Shown: positions 1-13,900 of the stretch, one piece after another
Layout of the letters: each line of letters begins with the position of its first letter
Position numbering within the stretch: position 1 is the first letter of the stretch
Assembly (NCBI GenBank): GCA_032622095.1
Contig: CP136069.1
Span: 204,088,690-204,152,689, forward strand
DNA from: Siphonodentalium dalli
Taxonomy: Eukaryota; Mollusca; Scaphopoda; Gadilida; Siphonodentaliidae
Length of the DNA: 64,000 nt
Reading direction: 5' to 3'
The notes under the pieces: generated by a model
What the model saw: only the letters and a program-made list of their open reading frames with translations
What the model was told of the DNA's origin: nothing
Database searches by the model: none
Position numbers and translations under genes: made by a program

Positions 1-3000
1 ACCCCGAAAATCACGAAAATGTGACTTGGTTGTAAAGATTCAATAAATCTTTGGTTAAATCTTATATAGTGAGTTTGTCGATGACAATTAGTCATATATT
101 GTTATGTAACAATCTCATTGACAGTATACTGTTTAAATTTACAATTGTATGCCTAATAACAGCTATATTTTATGGTAAAATAACCATCATTTCAAATATT
201 TTCAACAAATATATGGGCAATTTCTCAAACATTTCCCAAGATCGTATACCACATGCGGCCTTGAAAGTTTCGAAAATGACTGTCGAATACAACACATTTA
301 AAGGTGTATACATGTCATGTCTTGGTGAAATAGAATAAAATTCTAAAAATCTATTATACCATAAATAATTTGAAGGTTTTGACTTATATAATCTACAAAT
401 GTAGCATACAAGAGGGGGTATATATAGACATGTAGTTCAGATCACAACTTTAATTTGTCTATCATTAATACACATAACATAAAGATGGTCTATCTTTGTT
501 TATACTCTGTTCTTAAATTCACGTTTGTTATGTTGTACCTGTATAACTATAATGTGCACAGTCTGATCATACCAGCAGATAAAAAGCAACTCATAGATTG
601 TCATGTTATAATCACCGGTGACCATGTTGATACATTGATACCATGTTGATAACAAATATTTTAGGCATTCTTAATATCACAATTACAACTGCATAATTAT
701 GAGCATGGTAAATCAGCTATTGCACATTTGCACCTGTTACAAGTTTTGGGATTTGCAACAACACTTGATGAGTTCTGAACACGCAGCTGCAGCTTCTGGT
801 AATGTAGTCCACAATGGTTTACATCCATGATCTTCAACTGTCCATTCCCAGTCATGCGGGCCATGTATTGGAATTGTTATGTCATGACAAGTGTACCACA
901 ATCCTGCCTGGTATATGGCTCATTTCATATGCTGTATTAGAGCCCCTTTTTACGACAAGTTTTGGAGAATTCTCTTCATATGCCTCGTTATCAGCAACTT
1001 TTGACAACCTTTATTATAATTAATGGTAATGAAACGTTCGAGTTCTTTGAAAATATATGAGGACGAATCTAGTTGAATAAAAGGTTGATTCGCCTATAGA
1101 AGAAATATACATGTATCTGTGATAACGGGATAATATTTCCATGCTATCCAGAAACTTTTTCTGCCCTTTATATGGAAGAACAAAGTGGTATCAAAACCGG
1201 ATATCGAATGAAAATTGGGTAGTGATAACAATTGTCATCGCCCAGAGCGGAAAATGTGCTGTTGTCATGGTACAATGTTTTAGTTTTGCCTGTTCCTAGA
1301 GAAACACATGTATCACCACCACTGTTAGCATCCGTAAACTTTGAAAACAGACCGATGACCATTACCAGGACATCTGTGTCAACAATCCGAGCACGGATGG
1401 TCGTCAGCCCACAAGAAAGCGCATGGATAATGTGCGGCACAATTCTAATATCGGCTTCCTCCTGACAACAGTGTCTCAAGATTTACTAGGAAGAATTTGC
1501 TATTTTGAGAGTTGACGAACATTCTGTCATGTTTAACACTTTATCATCATGTTCTGACGCATTACTTGTCAGGAATACAAAAAGTTCAAGCTTATTGTCA
1601 GAATGACGGAGGAAGTCGTTCCATTTTTTTGAATCTTAGTTTGGCCACCAACTTTTCGTCCAAGACCTATACCACGATTCTCATTAGTGCTGCCTTTTGT
1701 GCTGCCTTCAAAATACCTATCCCACACAACACACATGACATTAACACTTCTTAGTTTGTAGAGTAGAAACTTCATTGGTGACTGTGTAATAATTATAAGT
1801 ACATGTAGATCTTATCGCAGGCACAATTATATGCACAAGAACGCCTCCATCAAATATCTTGCACGTACTTCCAATATTTTATTTCTTGTAATAGTGTGTT
1901 CGAACAACATTTGGGCAGTTCAAAAAACCCACTATTCCAAACGATCAAGTGCAGGAACAGGAGAACATCAAATTGAAAGGAAATGGAGCATTGATAGGTT
2001 TAACAGAGAGCTCATCAACAATAACGAGATGGCTACAACTCCCCGAACCAGATGTGTTTTTCTCTCATGAGAGTCGGCTATTTCCCCCGCCTTATCAACG
2101 GGAGATAAATTCAAGGGGACACAATCTGATTTGCTGGGATGTAGCCGGAAAGTAATTGGAGATATATCGGACCCACCTAAAAATGTTCAGTGCAAGATAT
2201 TTGATGGAGGCGTTCTTGTGGATATGATTGTACCTGCGATATAGTATCTACTTTTAATGATTACTCCCAGTCTACTCTACAGACTAAGAAGTGTTACTGT
2301 CATATATATGTGGTGTGGGACATATGAAATGAGCTGCCTACCAGGTAGGATTGTGGTACACTTATGTCATGCCAAGCTGCAGTTGTGTGCTCAGAACTCA
2401 TTAAGTGTTGTTGCAAAAAACTTGTAACAGATGCAAATGTGAAAACGCTGATTTACCATACACAGAGTTATGTAGATGTAATTGTGTGCTTAAAATATTT
2501 GTTCAACGTATAAACGCAGGCAGCGGTGATTATAACATGACAATCTATGAGTTGCTATCTATCGGCTGGTATTATCAGTCTGTGAACATTATAGTTATAT
2601 AACATAACAAACATGAATTTAAGAACACACTATAAACAAAGATAGGCCATCTTTATGTGTATTATTGATTGACAATTTAAAGTTGTGACCTGAAATGCAT
2701 ATCTATATATACACCCCTCTTGAATCCTATATTACATAAGTCAATGATATTGGGTCAAATATATCAATTAATGGTATTATAGATTCTTTTATTTCACCAA
2801 AACATTACATGTATATACCCTTATATGTGTTGTATATATATTGGATGTTCATTTTCGAAACTTTTAAGACCGCATATTGTATATTATTGCATATTGCCAT
2901 TCTATTGGTTGAACATATTTGAAATGATCAAATAAATTGTTATTAGGCATACAATTGTTAATTTCAACAGTATACTGACAATGAGATTATTACATTATAA

Positions 3001-3099
3001 TATATGATGAATTGCGATCGACAAACTCATTTTATAAGATTTAACCAAAGATTTATTGAATCCTTACAACAAGTCACATTTTCGTGATTTTTGGGGTGA
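1..3099. mobile_element. Large foldback (inverted-repeat) element, may continue off the left edge
   Basis: Positions 1-~945 reappear in inverse orientation at ~2318-3099; for example the opening block with GATTCAATAAATCTTTGG matches the reverse complement of 3030-3099. A second pair of arms, ~1726-1865 and ~2188-2312, lies further in. The left arm carries about 780 bp (946-1725) with no partner, and that part holds a decayed coding remnant. The centre (1866-2187) is the loop. Since base 1 pairs with ~3098, the element may extend beyond the window. The arms look roughly 90 percent alike by eye. The superfamily is not determined: no clear target duplication is visible. Confidence 0.7.
1168..1775 (-). 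pseudogene. Decayed transposon-associated coding remnant (EEADIR...VDTDV family)
   Basis: Two minus-strand stretches in different frames look like parts of one ancestral protein. The 5' piece (1569-1775) reads VVWDRYFEGSTKGSTNENRG; the 3' piece (1168-1479) reads EEADIRIVPHIIHALSCGLT, then ARIVDTDVLVMVIGLF and an LGTGKTK stretch. From memory, a DRY..S.KG.TR..RG block followed by H.EADTRI..H..HA and TVDTDV is common in uncharacterised multicopy proteins of marine invertebrates, usually TE-borne. Frame breaks between the pieces make this a pseudogene. It sits inside the foldback element, in its left half. I do not assign an enzymatic function. Confidence 0.55.
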
Positions 3100-3815
3100 G
3101 GGGTAACATAAACCAAGTTTTCTGAAACGTTGTTACATATTTAACACATACAATGTATTCATCGTTTTCAGTATATATGTCCAAAACATATAAGACCGAA
3201 CACTGTGAACTATCGCAAATATCCTATGAGTAAATGACCATTTATTGGACCAAAATATTTGAAATGACGAGGATTTTCTTACAAAATTGCATATGTTTTG
3301 TCGAAAAAGATGTTATATTTCAACTTTGGTCATTGTGTATGTAATTGCCATTGCAGTATTTAGAAATGTGATCAAATAGTGTCCTTTATAGATTCTCTTC
3401 CATGTTCTATCGGATGCTTATCACAAAAACAATATTTCATGATTTTTGGGGGTGAGGGGTAACATAATCCAAAATTTCTAAAATACGGTTAAGAATGTGT
3501 CCTAGATATTGTATGTTTTGATTAGAGTATACATGTCCAAAAATGCTAAGACCTTAACCTTTGATCTACACTGAAACATTTTTGAGAAATTGTCTGTTTA
3601 TTATTCCGAAATAATTGAAATGAGAATGATTATATGACAAAATTGCATGTTTTGGGTACAAAAAGTTATATATTTCCAATTTGGTCAGCCTGGGTTGCTA
3701 CTATCTTCAAAATATGACAACGTCAGGTTGAATGACGCCTTTATTATGCATGCGCCTCAAATTTTTATACCATTTGGAACGTCAGTGTGAAATAATGATT
3801 GAAATTGACTGCCAT
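2700..3815. repeat. Diverged ~350-bp tandem repeat, about three copies
   Basis: The block TGAGGGGTAACATAA recurs at ~3096 and ~3450, and the block TCCAAAA...TAAGACC recurs at ~2850, ~3180 and ~3535, giving a 330-356 bp period. Copies are strongly diverged. The array overlaps the right arm of the foldback element, so the arm itself seems built from the same satellite-like unit. Confidence 0.55.
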
Positions 3816-3987
3816 CTTGGATTTATACTGGAAACAAGGGTTAATATTGATCAGAAACCTGTTTCTAGTTCACTTTCTGAAAGAGCACACATAACTTGAC
3901 AAAATATAAAAAAATGGCACTTTTGGCCAGTCCGTTCCAAAAAAAACCGCTAAGTCACTACACTATAAGGTAAACAAAATTTGAGGC

Positions 3988-4013
3988 GGGGGGGGGGGGG
4001 GGGGGGGGGGGGG
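3988..4013 (+). repeat. Poly-G run, 26 nt
   Basis: An uninterrupted run of 26 G, preceded by TTGAGGC and followed by CGGTTGA. It could form a G-quadruplex on the plus strand. Length is uncertain because such runs are prone to sequencing error. Confidence 0.9.
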
Positions 4014-4300
4014 CGGTTGACTAGATAATTTTTATCAAAAACAATCAAAACTGTAATGACTCTGAAGAAAAAATATGCTTCCTTGTCACCAATAATAACA
4101 ATTCTGAGTCACATCTTGTATGAGTAAGTGGCCAATACATGTTAAGGTAAGCAAACTTCAGGTGGGATGGGGATATAGTTGACATTGTGTAACATAGAGA
4201 GCAGAATGACAAACCAGTCGTTCCCACGAGCAAAACACAGCGAGAACACTTATTTACTCTTGTGATTCAGAAGACAGTGTAATTGAGCCCATAATATAAT

Positions 4301-4380
4301 CATAAGTTATCATAAGTTATCATAAGTTATCATAAGTTATCATAAGTTATCATAAGTTATCATAAGTTATCATAAGTTTT
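4301..4380. repeat. Decamer microsatellite CATAAGTTAT x8
   Basis: Seven perfect CATAAGTTAT units followed by one CATAAGTTTT. It lies in the presumed next intron of the MAP3K1 gene. No coding role is visible. Confidence 0.95.
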
Positions 4381-4423
4381 CTCCAACAAAATGTCATTGT
4401 GAAGTAGACTTATATCCAGTTAC

Positions 4424-4578
4424 ACAAGCCTTGAAATATGGTGTCTGTCATTTGCAGAATGAGGTTCCCAGAGGGTGAATTTGGTGATGCTAGCCCGCTA
4501 TGCGGGGTAGCATCACTAAATTCACCCTCTGGGGACCTCATTCTGTAAATGACAGACACCCTATTTCAAGGCTTGCAC
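4424..4578. mobile_element. Palindromic MITE, GAATGAGGTCCCC family
   Basis: Near-perfect hairpin of about 155 bp. The left arm starts AAGCCTTGAAAT and continues through TGTCTGTCATT and GAATGAGG; the right arm is its reverse complement ending ATTTCAAGGCTTG. The loop is near 4500. The same arms recur at 6.4, 16.5, 37.5, 40.9, 50.7 and 59.5 kb. No ORF. This copy appears to be the outer hairpin only, without the ~250-bp middle seen at 37.5 kb. Confidence 0.85.
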
Positions 4579-4778
4579 ATGCCCATAATTTAACTGAGAT
4601 GGGAAGTTACTAAACATAGCTTCATATATAGTTCAATATTGAATCAACGATTACAGTGACTATAAACATTTGACAAGAGGGATGAGTGTGCATTTTAGCA
4701 CACGTGAATTATAAATTGCAAGTTCATACGGGTGCGAGAGCAATTGCTCCCGTCTCCTTGGAAGGACTGACAACTTAC

Positions 4779-4926
4779 AGGTATCCATGGATGAGCCATT
4801 TCACGATATGCTTCCTGTATTGGTTCAGCGACTGGTATCCTGGCCTCATGTTCCCGCTGCGGAGATGGAGCACGGGTATTTGGTGGCACCAATGGTGGTT
4901 CACTGATACTACTGTCTTGGTGATTA
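4779..4926 (-). CDS. MAP3K1: MAP3K1 exon after the RING finger (last exon in window)
   Basis: 148 bp between GCAG|T and CCT|GTAAGT. The first base completes the split codon of the previous exon (AG+T = Ser), followed by 49 codons. It encodes a Pro-rich linker ([16 protein letters not shown]) and then [12 protein letters not shown]. This matches the AYKDLAEPWIQ segment that I recall just after the RING in vertebrate MAP3K1, leading into the helical-repeat region. It ends in phase 0. The next exon is not recognisable in 1-4778, which is transposon-rich. Confidence 0.8.
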
Positions 4927-7900
4927 CTGCAAAATGGTATAAATTACAAGTCATACACAATGTTTGGTATAAATTACAATTCATACACAATGTTTGACTA
5001 AGTTGTTAAAGATGGATTATTACCCAACAGAAGGGCCCTGTGCCAATGCATTCTCTTATATATGCGAGTCGACCATAGGTCGCCTCGCATATATAAGAGA
5101 ATGCATTGGCTTAACACATTAAAAATTATAAAATTGTTAAAGAATGTAAGAAAAAATGGTAAAAAGTGTTAAAAAAAAGATTTTTTTTAGGCCAATGCAT
5201 TCTCTTATATATGCGAGGCGACCTATGGTCGACTCGCATATATAAGAGAATGCATTGGCACAGGGTATAACTGTAACTATCACAATGTGGTCAGGAGCCG
5301 GTTCCAATGATATCCATATTTGTATGGTTCTATTGAGACCGACCGAAGATATTTTAGGCTGTTGAAGCTTTACTTGGCCGGTTTTGGCCGGTTTGTTGGG
5401 TAAAGGGTTAAATAACACATTTGAAATAGTTGTGTGAGTATAAAATAATATGAATTGAAGACCCCCTGTCCGGAAAGGCTTCTATCAATTAATATTGATT
5501 TTATTTTGAATATTTTATTATGAAATGAGATGATTTATTGGAACACTTTATTTCTCTATTTTTAGAACAGACCATTCGGGCGATACCATATAGCGACAGA
5601 GAGCATTAGGCTGTTCCTATAGCTACGTACCGAATTTCAAATGTCGCAGATTGTATTGTTTTATTCCAAAGTTATAAGCAATAATGAGTCTAATTAACAT
5701 CTAGTTTTGACAAAATTACACAATAAAATTTCTGGTCTCTGCTAACAGTAAACCACTATTGTTTGTCAGCAAAACAACCACACCTTTTAGACCAGAAAAT
5801 ATTCTAAATATAATCCATATTAATCGATAGAAGCATTTCCGGACAGGAGTCTTCGATTCATATCTAATATTTTCTACCCTAGTAACTATATAATACAATT
5901 TTACAAAGAGATAATCCACCTTTAACCCTTTACCCAACAGAAGGGCCCTGTGCCAATGCATTCTCTTATATATGCGAGTCGACCATAGGTCGCCTCGCAT
6001 ATATAAGAGAATGCATTGGCTTAACACATTAAAAATTATAAAATTGTTAAAGAATGTAAGAAAAAATGGTAAAAAAAAAGATTTTTTTTAGGCCAATGCA
6101 TTCTCTTATGTATGCGAGGCGACCTATGGTCGACTCGCATATATAAGAGAATGTATTGGAACAGGGTATAACTGTAACTATCACAATGTGGTCAATGAGC
6201 CGATTCCAATGAAATCCATATTTGTATGGTTCTATTGAGACAGACCGAAGATATTTTAGGCTGTTGAAGCTTTATTTGGCCGGTTTTGGCCGGTTTGTTG
6301 GGGTAAAGGGTTAATATTATCATTTATTTTTAGGGAGGAGCAGCCTGTAAATAGTTAGCCAGACATATGCAGAATGATGTCCCCCAGAGGGTGAATTTAG
6401 GGATGCTACCCCGTACAGCAGTGGCCTCATCTGCTATGGAAGACCCAGATGGTGAATAATGTGATGTGCACCCATTGGGCACCTTCATTATGCATTGTGT
6501 CATCAACCAATTTTGGGATATAGAGAAACTAAACTAGAAAAGAAACAAAAACCTTGTTAATTTGATAATAAAGATACTTTCCAAAAATGAGGCCTAAGCA
6601 GAATGAGGTCCCCAAAATGTGAATTTAGTACCCGCTGTGGAAGAAAACATAAGAGAATGCACAGGTACAAGATCTTTAATGATGCACCAGCGCAGTTCCC
6701 GTCATCAAAGGTTTAAAGTTTTCAACAACCTGTTTTTGGTGGCATAATATTTGGTTGAAAATGTCTATGTTTCAACTGAGGAGATTTTCATGTTTTTTTT
6801 GTCACAAAATAAATAAATAAAGATTAATAAATATTGCAATATGATGCATGTTGCCTAAATCTGTTTATTTATCGGAACCTGACCAAACTTAAAATTTTTT
6901 TAGATTTAAATTAAAGATGGATACCTTTGTGATTTCGAGTTCCATTTAGCTCGACAGAGAGGACAATTTAAGTGTTCCGATTGCCTCCTGCATTCTTCAA
7001 ACCCTGCAAGCAAAACATGGTGTTATTTTATACCGTAATCATTTTGTTCACATAACAATGGTCTCAACACGTGAAATTTCGTTATTGGAGAACTATCAAT
7101 AATGAATATAGAACAAAGTTGTTCTATTTCTCCAAGGTCTTCTTGTGGTGATGTTTTTAGACTTTTTTTTCCACATTTACCAAATGAGTGCCTTGGGTCC
7201 CTTTAAGCTTCAAGACAGGGAGATATATTAAGATGGTCTTACGCAATTACAACAACATAAATTTGCTAAATCCTGATTTCAAGACTACAAATAGGTATTT
7301 TGTGAATAAAATAAACATAAAACTGAAGATATTATTTGCATATAAAGGCATAATAAAGTGGTTCATTACGATCGTAATTTTGTAGTAAATCTCTTAACTG
7401 ATCTGCAATTGCCTTGATTGAGGAAAGCACTCTATCTTGGTACACTCTGAACGTTTTCGCATTGATATCTGTTCTAAAAATAGTCCCTAACACTGTCACA
7501 TGGATATCATATGAAATCTATGCTAATAAAACTCAATTTTTTTTGTTCGTTCGTTTGTCCACTTATAGGCGATAAAACGGCTGGACCATCATAGCTGAAA
7601 TTTGCTATATAGGGGTAATTTGACTAGTGAGCATTATTAGATAGGTCCCATTTACCTCAGTTGTCTTTAAAAGACCAGCTGAGACTCTGCACGGAATATA
7701 GTTAACATGTTGCACACATAAGAGAGCAGAACACTCTTTATTCATATCATATCAGGAATAGATCAATAGTGAATGCTCTTTATCGTTAGTCTGCACAGGG
7801 CCAAAATAATAAATTGTTTGTTTGTCCACACCCCTACCCAAAAAATTTCAGGTGGGTAGGTAGGTAGGGATTTTTTTTTTTTGCAAGGTGGAATGGCATA

Positions 7901-10900
7901 TAAAGGGTCCCATCCATGGTGCAGGCCGAGGGTATCAATATAATAAATTATTAAATAGTCAGGGATTAATTTGATAACAAATTAAAAATTTAAAGTTGGA
8001 AAAACACAACAGGAACAATAAATAATTATGCTATTCAGTCACAGTTGCTGGAGTTTCTGACCGAAAATGAGCTTCTCAGACAACATACCACTACTGAATA
8101 AATAAATTAAAAAAAATAAAAAAAATTCTCAATCTCAATAAAAGAATTTCCAAAAATTGAGTCGGTCGGGGCGAGGACAAACAAATACCTTTTTAATTAT
8201 GGCCCAGAGGCTGCACTCAACGTCACACCACCTCTTCAATTTCCAGTTATAAATAAGGCTCAGGGGTAATCCCTCAAGATCGATTGGACTAATAATTTAA
8301 TATCATTGTGTATCTCACATGGCCAGCTCTATGTTGGGTGCACGATGATCACAAAAACCTACTAATCCACGCAGCAGAAGAGAATGCCATCAATGTGGTG
8401 TACAGAGAAGTTCTTTGAAATTGTGTAAATGTATGTCAAAACACTTGACCCGAGCAATGCGATATATAAGAGATCAACATGAACAAAAAGGAATAACTCT
8501 AAAATCAAAAATAAAGTTATTTCAAGTTCATCCTCATAGAATACCCGTTATCTGACTTGATAACAAAAGTTGGCTGCGGGGTCGGAAAGTGATCAAATAT
8601 GTCATATTTTCATCTATTAAAGTGATGTGAAACACTCCAGTAGGGTGATAAAATGGAAATGTTGTATAATCTCCCCCAACGTGGATATATTTTACATATA
8701 TTATATCCAAATTGACAACACACACCATCATTCTTATATATTAATGAAATGCAGTGACTCTCGGTGGCGAAATCATTTTCGTAAGTTTACTGCAGATAGT
8801 TGCGTCCCGAATCTAGAAGTAAATATTTACATTTGAGCGTAGTTCGGACGATGTTTTCTTTGGAATGGTACGATAGATTTGCTTCAGATTTTCGTCTAAG
8901 TTAGTAGAATGGTACATTCCTCCAGTTGGCATGGTGCCTGAATACTAACTTACCAGTTTCACGTACCCAAACAAGTTTGATAACTCCCCAACATAACATG
9001 TGTTAAACACCAAAATACCAATATAAATATATTGTACATTAATCAAATCGATCATTAATATCAGTCTTCAATTTATAATTGAAAACTACAAATATAGTCA
9101 ACATAATAATATACTTTGCAATTATACCTTTTTTTTGCTAAATCCAGCCTAATATTTAAATTGTATTATATCAGATAAAAATGCAACAAAGGGGAATTCG
9201 GGTGGGTGGGAAAATTTGGAGCTATAACCTCTGTGAAGAAATCTATATTCTTGTCACTAATGAATGAAGAAGTCTTAAAAGTAACCAATTGTTCTCAATA
9301 GAAATTGGTTATAATCAAGTTCATACTTACAAACATCAATACAGTGATGGTGTAGTTTATTGCCACACCCCACATCACACCGTACTAAACTCTCTCCCTC
9401 CATCATGTCTAACAGACATATCGGACATGTATCTTCTTCATCTTCTTTGCTGTTGGTAAAAGAAACTTTGGTTAGCACTTTCATTACTAAATACTTAGGA
9501 AATGTTCAGATAATAAGTTCAACAAACGGTCGTACAGTGCTTTTATTTAACGATAGCCAATCAGAGCTTGTGATATACTCACAGACTGAAATAGATTTTA
9601 TGGTACTCCCATTTCGACTGTATTTCTTAGTTCAGCGAATGCATTATACTGTCAGAATTAAATCTGACTGATTTATTTGCTTCACATTAGCAATGCTCGT
9701 GGCAGCGCAAACTCTGCAAATATTAATCTTTTCACTGAAACGTGCTGACATTTAAAGAGACTCCATTTTACCCCCTTCTATACTAAATAGATTTTCCGAG
9801 TCAGTTAAAAAGTGTTAAGGCGATAAAGGCAGAGGACAGATCAAAGTGCAGAAGGAGCCCTATTTATTACAGGAAATGTTTAGATAAAAAGTTCAACAAA
9901 TGATCTATGGTCGTTTGTTGAACTTATTATATGAACATTTCCTATAAAGGAAACAACTCGTCAATGAGTATTTAGCATAGAAAGGGTTAAATAGTATAAG
10001 TTAGCTAACACACCTTCACTGCTCGGAGCTGATGATTGAGACATGATATCCTCAGTGGAATCCTTGTCGACTTAATATTGTATAATATAGTATTATATAG
10101 TATTATATAGTATAAGTTAGCTAACCCACCTTCACTGCTCGGAGCTGATGATTGAGACATGTTATCCTCAGTGGAATCCTTGTCGGCTTAATATAGTATT
10201 ATATAGTATTATATAGTATTAGTTATTAGTAACTAACCCAGCTTCACTGCTCGGAGCTGATGATTGAGACATGATATCCTCAGTGGAATCCTTGTCGGCT
10301 TTCTTTAAATTCTTATCAGGGCTATCTGCCATTTCACCTTCATCTTTCTTGTTTTGAATTCGCTGACTACGTTTGTCCTGATAAATACTGAAAAGTGTTT
10401 CTACCTGAAAAATACGATCAGTAAATACATTCACAATCACCTGATAAATACTGAAATGTGTTTCTACCTGAAAACTACGATCAGTAAATACATTCACAAT
10501 CACCTGATAAATACTGAAATGTGTTTCTACCTGAAAAATACGATTAGTAAATACATTCACAATCACCTGATAAAAACTGAAATTTATGGATCACATGAGA
10601 CAATTCAGGCTCTTGTATGACATTTTCAAATGTGTGCCTGGGAAAACTTTTGCTAATTGTTGAGGAAAAAAAAGTTAATTTTCATAATTGGCCTAATATG
10701 AAAAAAATATATATATCTTCTTTAATTCAGTGGTTTTTTTTTATTTTTACACAATTTTCCTTTATTTTATTTTAGTAATTTTCCAGTTTTTGTAACAAAA
10801 CAAGTTTATAAGTTTTTTTCTCTTCTCAATTGTTTCACATTTAACTTTACTGACATTTTAGTATTTCTTTCTTCTAATAATATGGGTAAATAAAATTATT

Positions 10901-13900
10901 TTAATATTTCCTGTAATGACAAAATTGACATTCTTTTGTTAACTTTCCGAGTTTATTGTCCCTGATAAGCTTGCCAATCAAACTAGTTACCATATTTGTG
11001 ACTAATAAGTTAAAAACTCACAAAAATACTGTCTTACATAATGTACAAAAAATACAAATGATCAGACATTCACAGTATTGCAACGGATAATATCCGATAT
11101 CAGGCAGTTCAATCGAGGTATGGCTGAAATTAGAGGTGGGCTCCAAGGAGAATAACTCTATTCTGCTTTCCACATAACTGCAGAAAAAAAATTGTACATC
11201 AATTTTGGAGTGTCATGGACATGGCATGTGTGTGAAAAGGTAACAGAGCTCTGAATTCTAGTATGACAAGCAAATAAGTCTGATCTGATATGTTAGGTAG
11301 GTTTGGATCAAGAATGTCTAACTTCAAACTTCAGTTCTGGGACCGATTGTCATATTTTCTTGCAAAGAAAATGTTAATAAATATTTTTTTTATATGGTAT
11401 CAAATCATATTGGGCAACTTGAAATTAATCTGAGTAAAGAGAATAAAGCACAAAACATTAGACAAACCTCAAAGTTTTTGAGTTGAAGGCTCCATAATAA
11501 CGGATCATTTTCTTTCACTTGGAACACTCTCAGCATGATGAATAATAGATGGACGCAGTGAGGACCGCGACCACAGCTACATGTCTAAAAAATAACAAGG
11601 AAAACATGATGAATAACAGATGAATGCAGTGAGGCCCACGACCACAGCTACATGTCTAAAAAATAACAAGGGAAACATGATGAATAACAGATAAATGCAG
11701 TGAGGCCCACGACCACAGCTACATGTCTAAAAATAACAAGGAAAACATGATGAATAACAGATGTACGCAGTGAGAACCGTGACCACAGTTACATGTCCAA
11801 AAATAACAAGGAAAACTTGATGAATAACAGATGTACGCAGTGAAAACCGTGACCGCAGTTACATGTTTAAAAATAACAAGAGAAACATGATGAATTACAG
11901 ATGAATGCAGTGAGGACCGCGACTGCAATTACATGTCTAAATAATAACAAGTGAAACATGGTGAACAAGGTTGTGCATCAAAGATGGCTCTGTCAAGTTT
12001 TTTGCCCATAAGAGTGAATAAATGTGGGCTACAAGGTGTGCTGATGGATTCACATTTGAAAATCCAAGATGGTTGTGATATGGGTACACATGAAGGGGAT
12101 ATAATTATATCAATATATCACCAACCTGTGCGCCAATCGTCACTCTGAATTTGTGGTCCGGTGAATCTCCACCAATGAGGAATGAGTTTGGTCCCGTCTG
12201 CTGCAGAAGATAAAGCCGTGCCCTCTGAACTCTCTCAATACGCTTCTTTGTGAGCTGAAGATTGTTTGCAACCTCGCTTACTGACGATGGGACTGGAATA
12301 CGTTTATTAGCTATCCTGAACTGGAAAAATAGATATAAAGAGAAATAAATAATATACAAAATAGGCTTTTGATGGGACTGGGGAAAAAATGTTGTCCTTT
12401 GAAGATGCTTCATTCTATATGAGACCAAAGTAATCAAAATTATCTAAGCCAATTTGCCGCTCATCTTGCAATCAACGTCATTTCATAGCTATCATAGAGA
12501 TCCCCACCAACAACATCCAAATATGATAATGGGTCCAAAGCATATAATTAAAGGCCAAATAATAATAGTTTAAGTTCTCAATTATTTCTTTTCCGAGCGA
12601 TCTATGAACTTATGAACTGTCATGAAATAGGAACAAAAATATATATTCCACCATCATGCTGGTCATCCTATAATCCCCGGTGTGGGCAAATAACCAGTAA
12701 AAACCGCTGCGAGCAAGTTACGCGATAACTGGTTGGTAAATTTGTCTAGAGCTATATTTTTTTTAAATTTCTTTTACCGTCATAATTCCGGATTCACATG
12801 GTGTATGATGGACCCAACATCTAACAATTTTTGACAGATGGAAGAATACGGCTCAATTTAGTCACAAAATGACCGATGAATGGTGAGAATAAACATTCCA
12901 TGTTTCAATATTGTGTGATTTCGAATATTACATTTCAAATAGAAGCAAATTTGAATAATGTTGAAAACTTTCCATTAATATAGATATCTTAGGAAGCTAA
13001 ATCTTCATTTCCAGTAATATTTGCTGAATTTATGTAAGAAAAAAAAACAAATAATTCTGATTACACTCCCAACTGTATGGACTTGGAAGCCTGCAGCGGG
13101 GTTTACTGCCGGCCGCCACTGGGTTTACTTAATCGTAGTATGATAAGTTTGGAAAGACTTAATTATTTTCAGGGAGCTTACTTTTAAAACACGTCAATAG
13201 ATGATTATGTCAGACAACTGGCTTGATACATGTAACAAATATTTCAATTAGTGCAAATTTCGATGGATGAAATTCGAATTAACCTTGAAATAAGGAATGC
13301 GCTCGACTGAGAGTTAAGTTTTTCTGAAGAATGGTTATCTAAATTATCCCCGGACTTCTGTCACGGCCTACATAATCGTTTCCCCATATATACATGGCCA
13401 TTTTCTAACACAACTATTAAATGCACCACTTGAAACTAATTAAATCAACCTTGTTGTGGAAAATTATATCATATGCGCCCCTGCTTCATGTTACTGATGC
13501 CCACAGCGGCGTTTTCTTGCCCGCAGGGGGATTATTGACCACCGTGACCATGATATGAGGCATCTGTAGTCTAGAAGTGCCCAATAATCGATTTTCTGTC
13601 GAAATTTATTTGTATCCATTCTGACTGTTACACTGGTGAGATTTTAGACCTTCTAAATGACCTGTGACCTGTTCCACCCGATGTGGTGTTAAAACTTACT
13701 GAGTTAGATGGTGAGATTTTAGACCTTCTAAATGAACCGTGACCTGTTCCACCCGATGTGGTGTTAAAACTTACTGAGTTAGATGGTGAGATTTTAGACC
13801 TTCTAAATGAACCGTGACCTGTTCCACCCGATGTGGTGTTAAAACTTACTGAGTTAGATGGTGAGATTTTAGACCTTCTAAATGACCCGTGACCTGTTCC

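Noticed and set aside
5716-6027. ORF starting [22 protein letters not shown], also at 62789
   Set aside because: It is the translation of the MITE hairpin and recurs wherever the MITE occurs.
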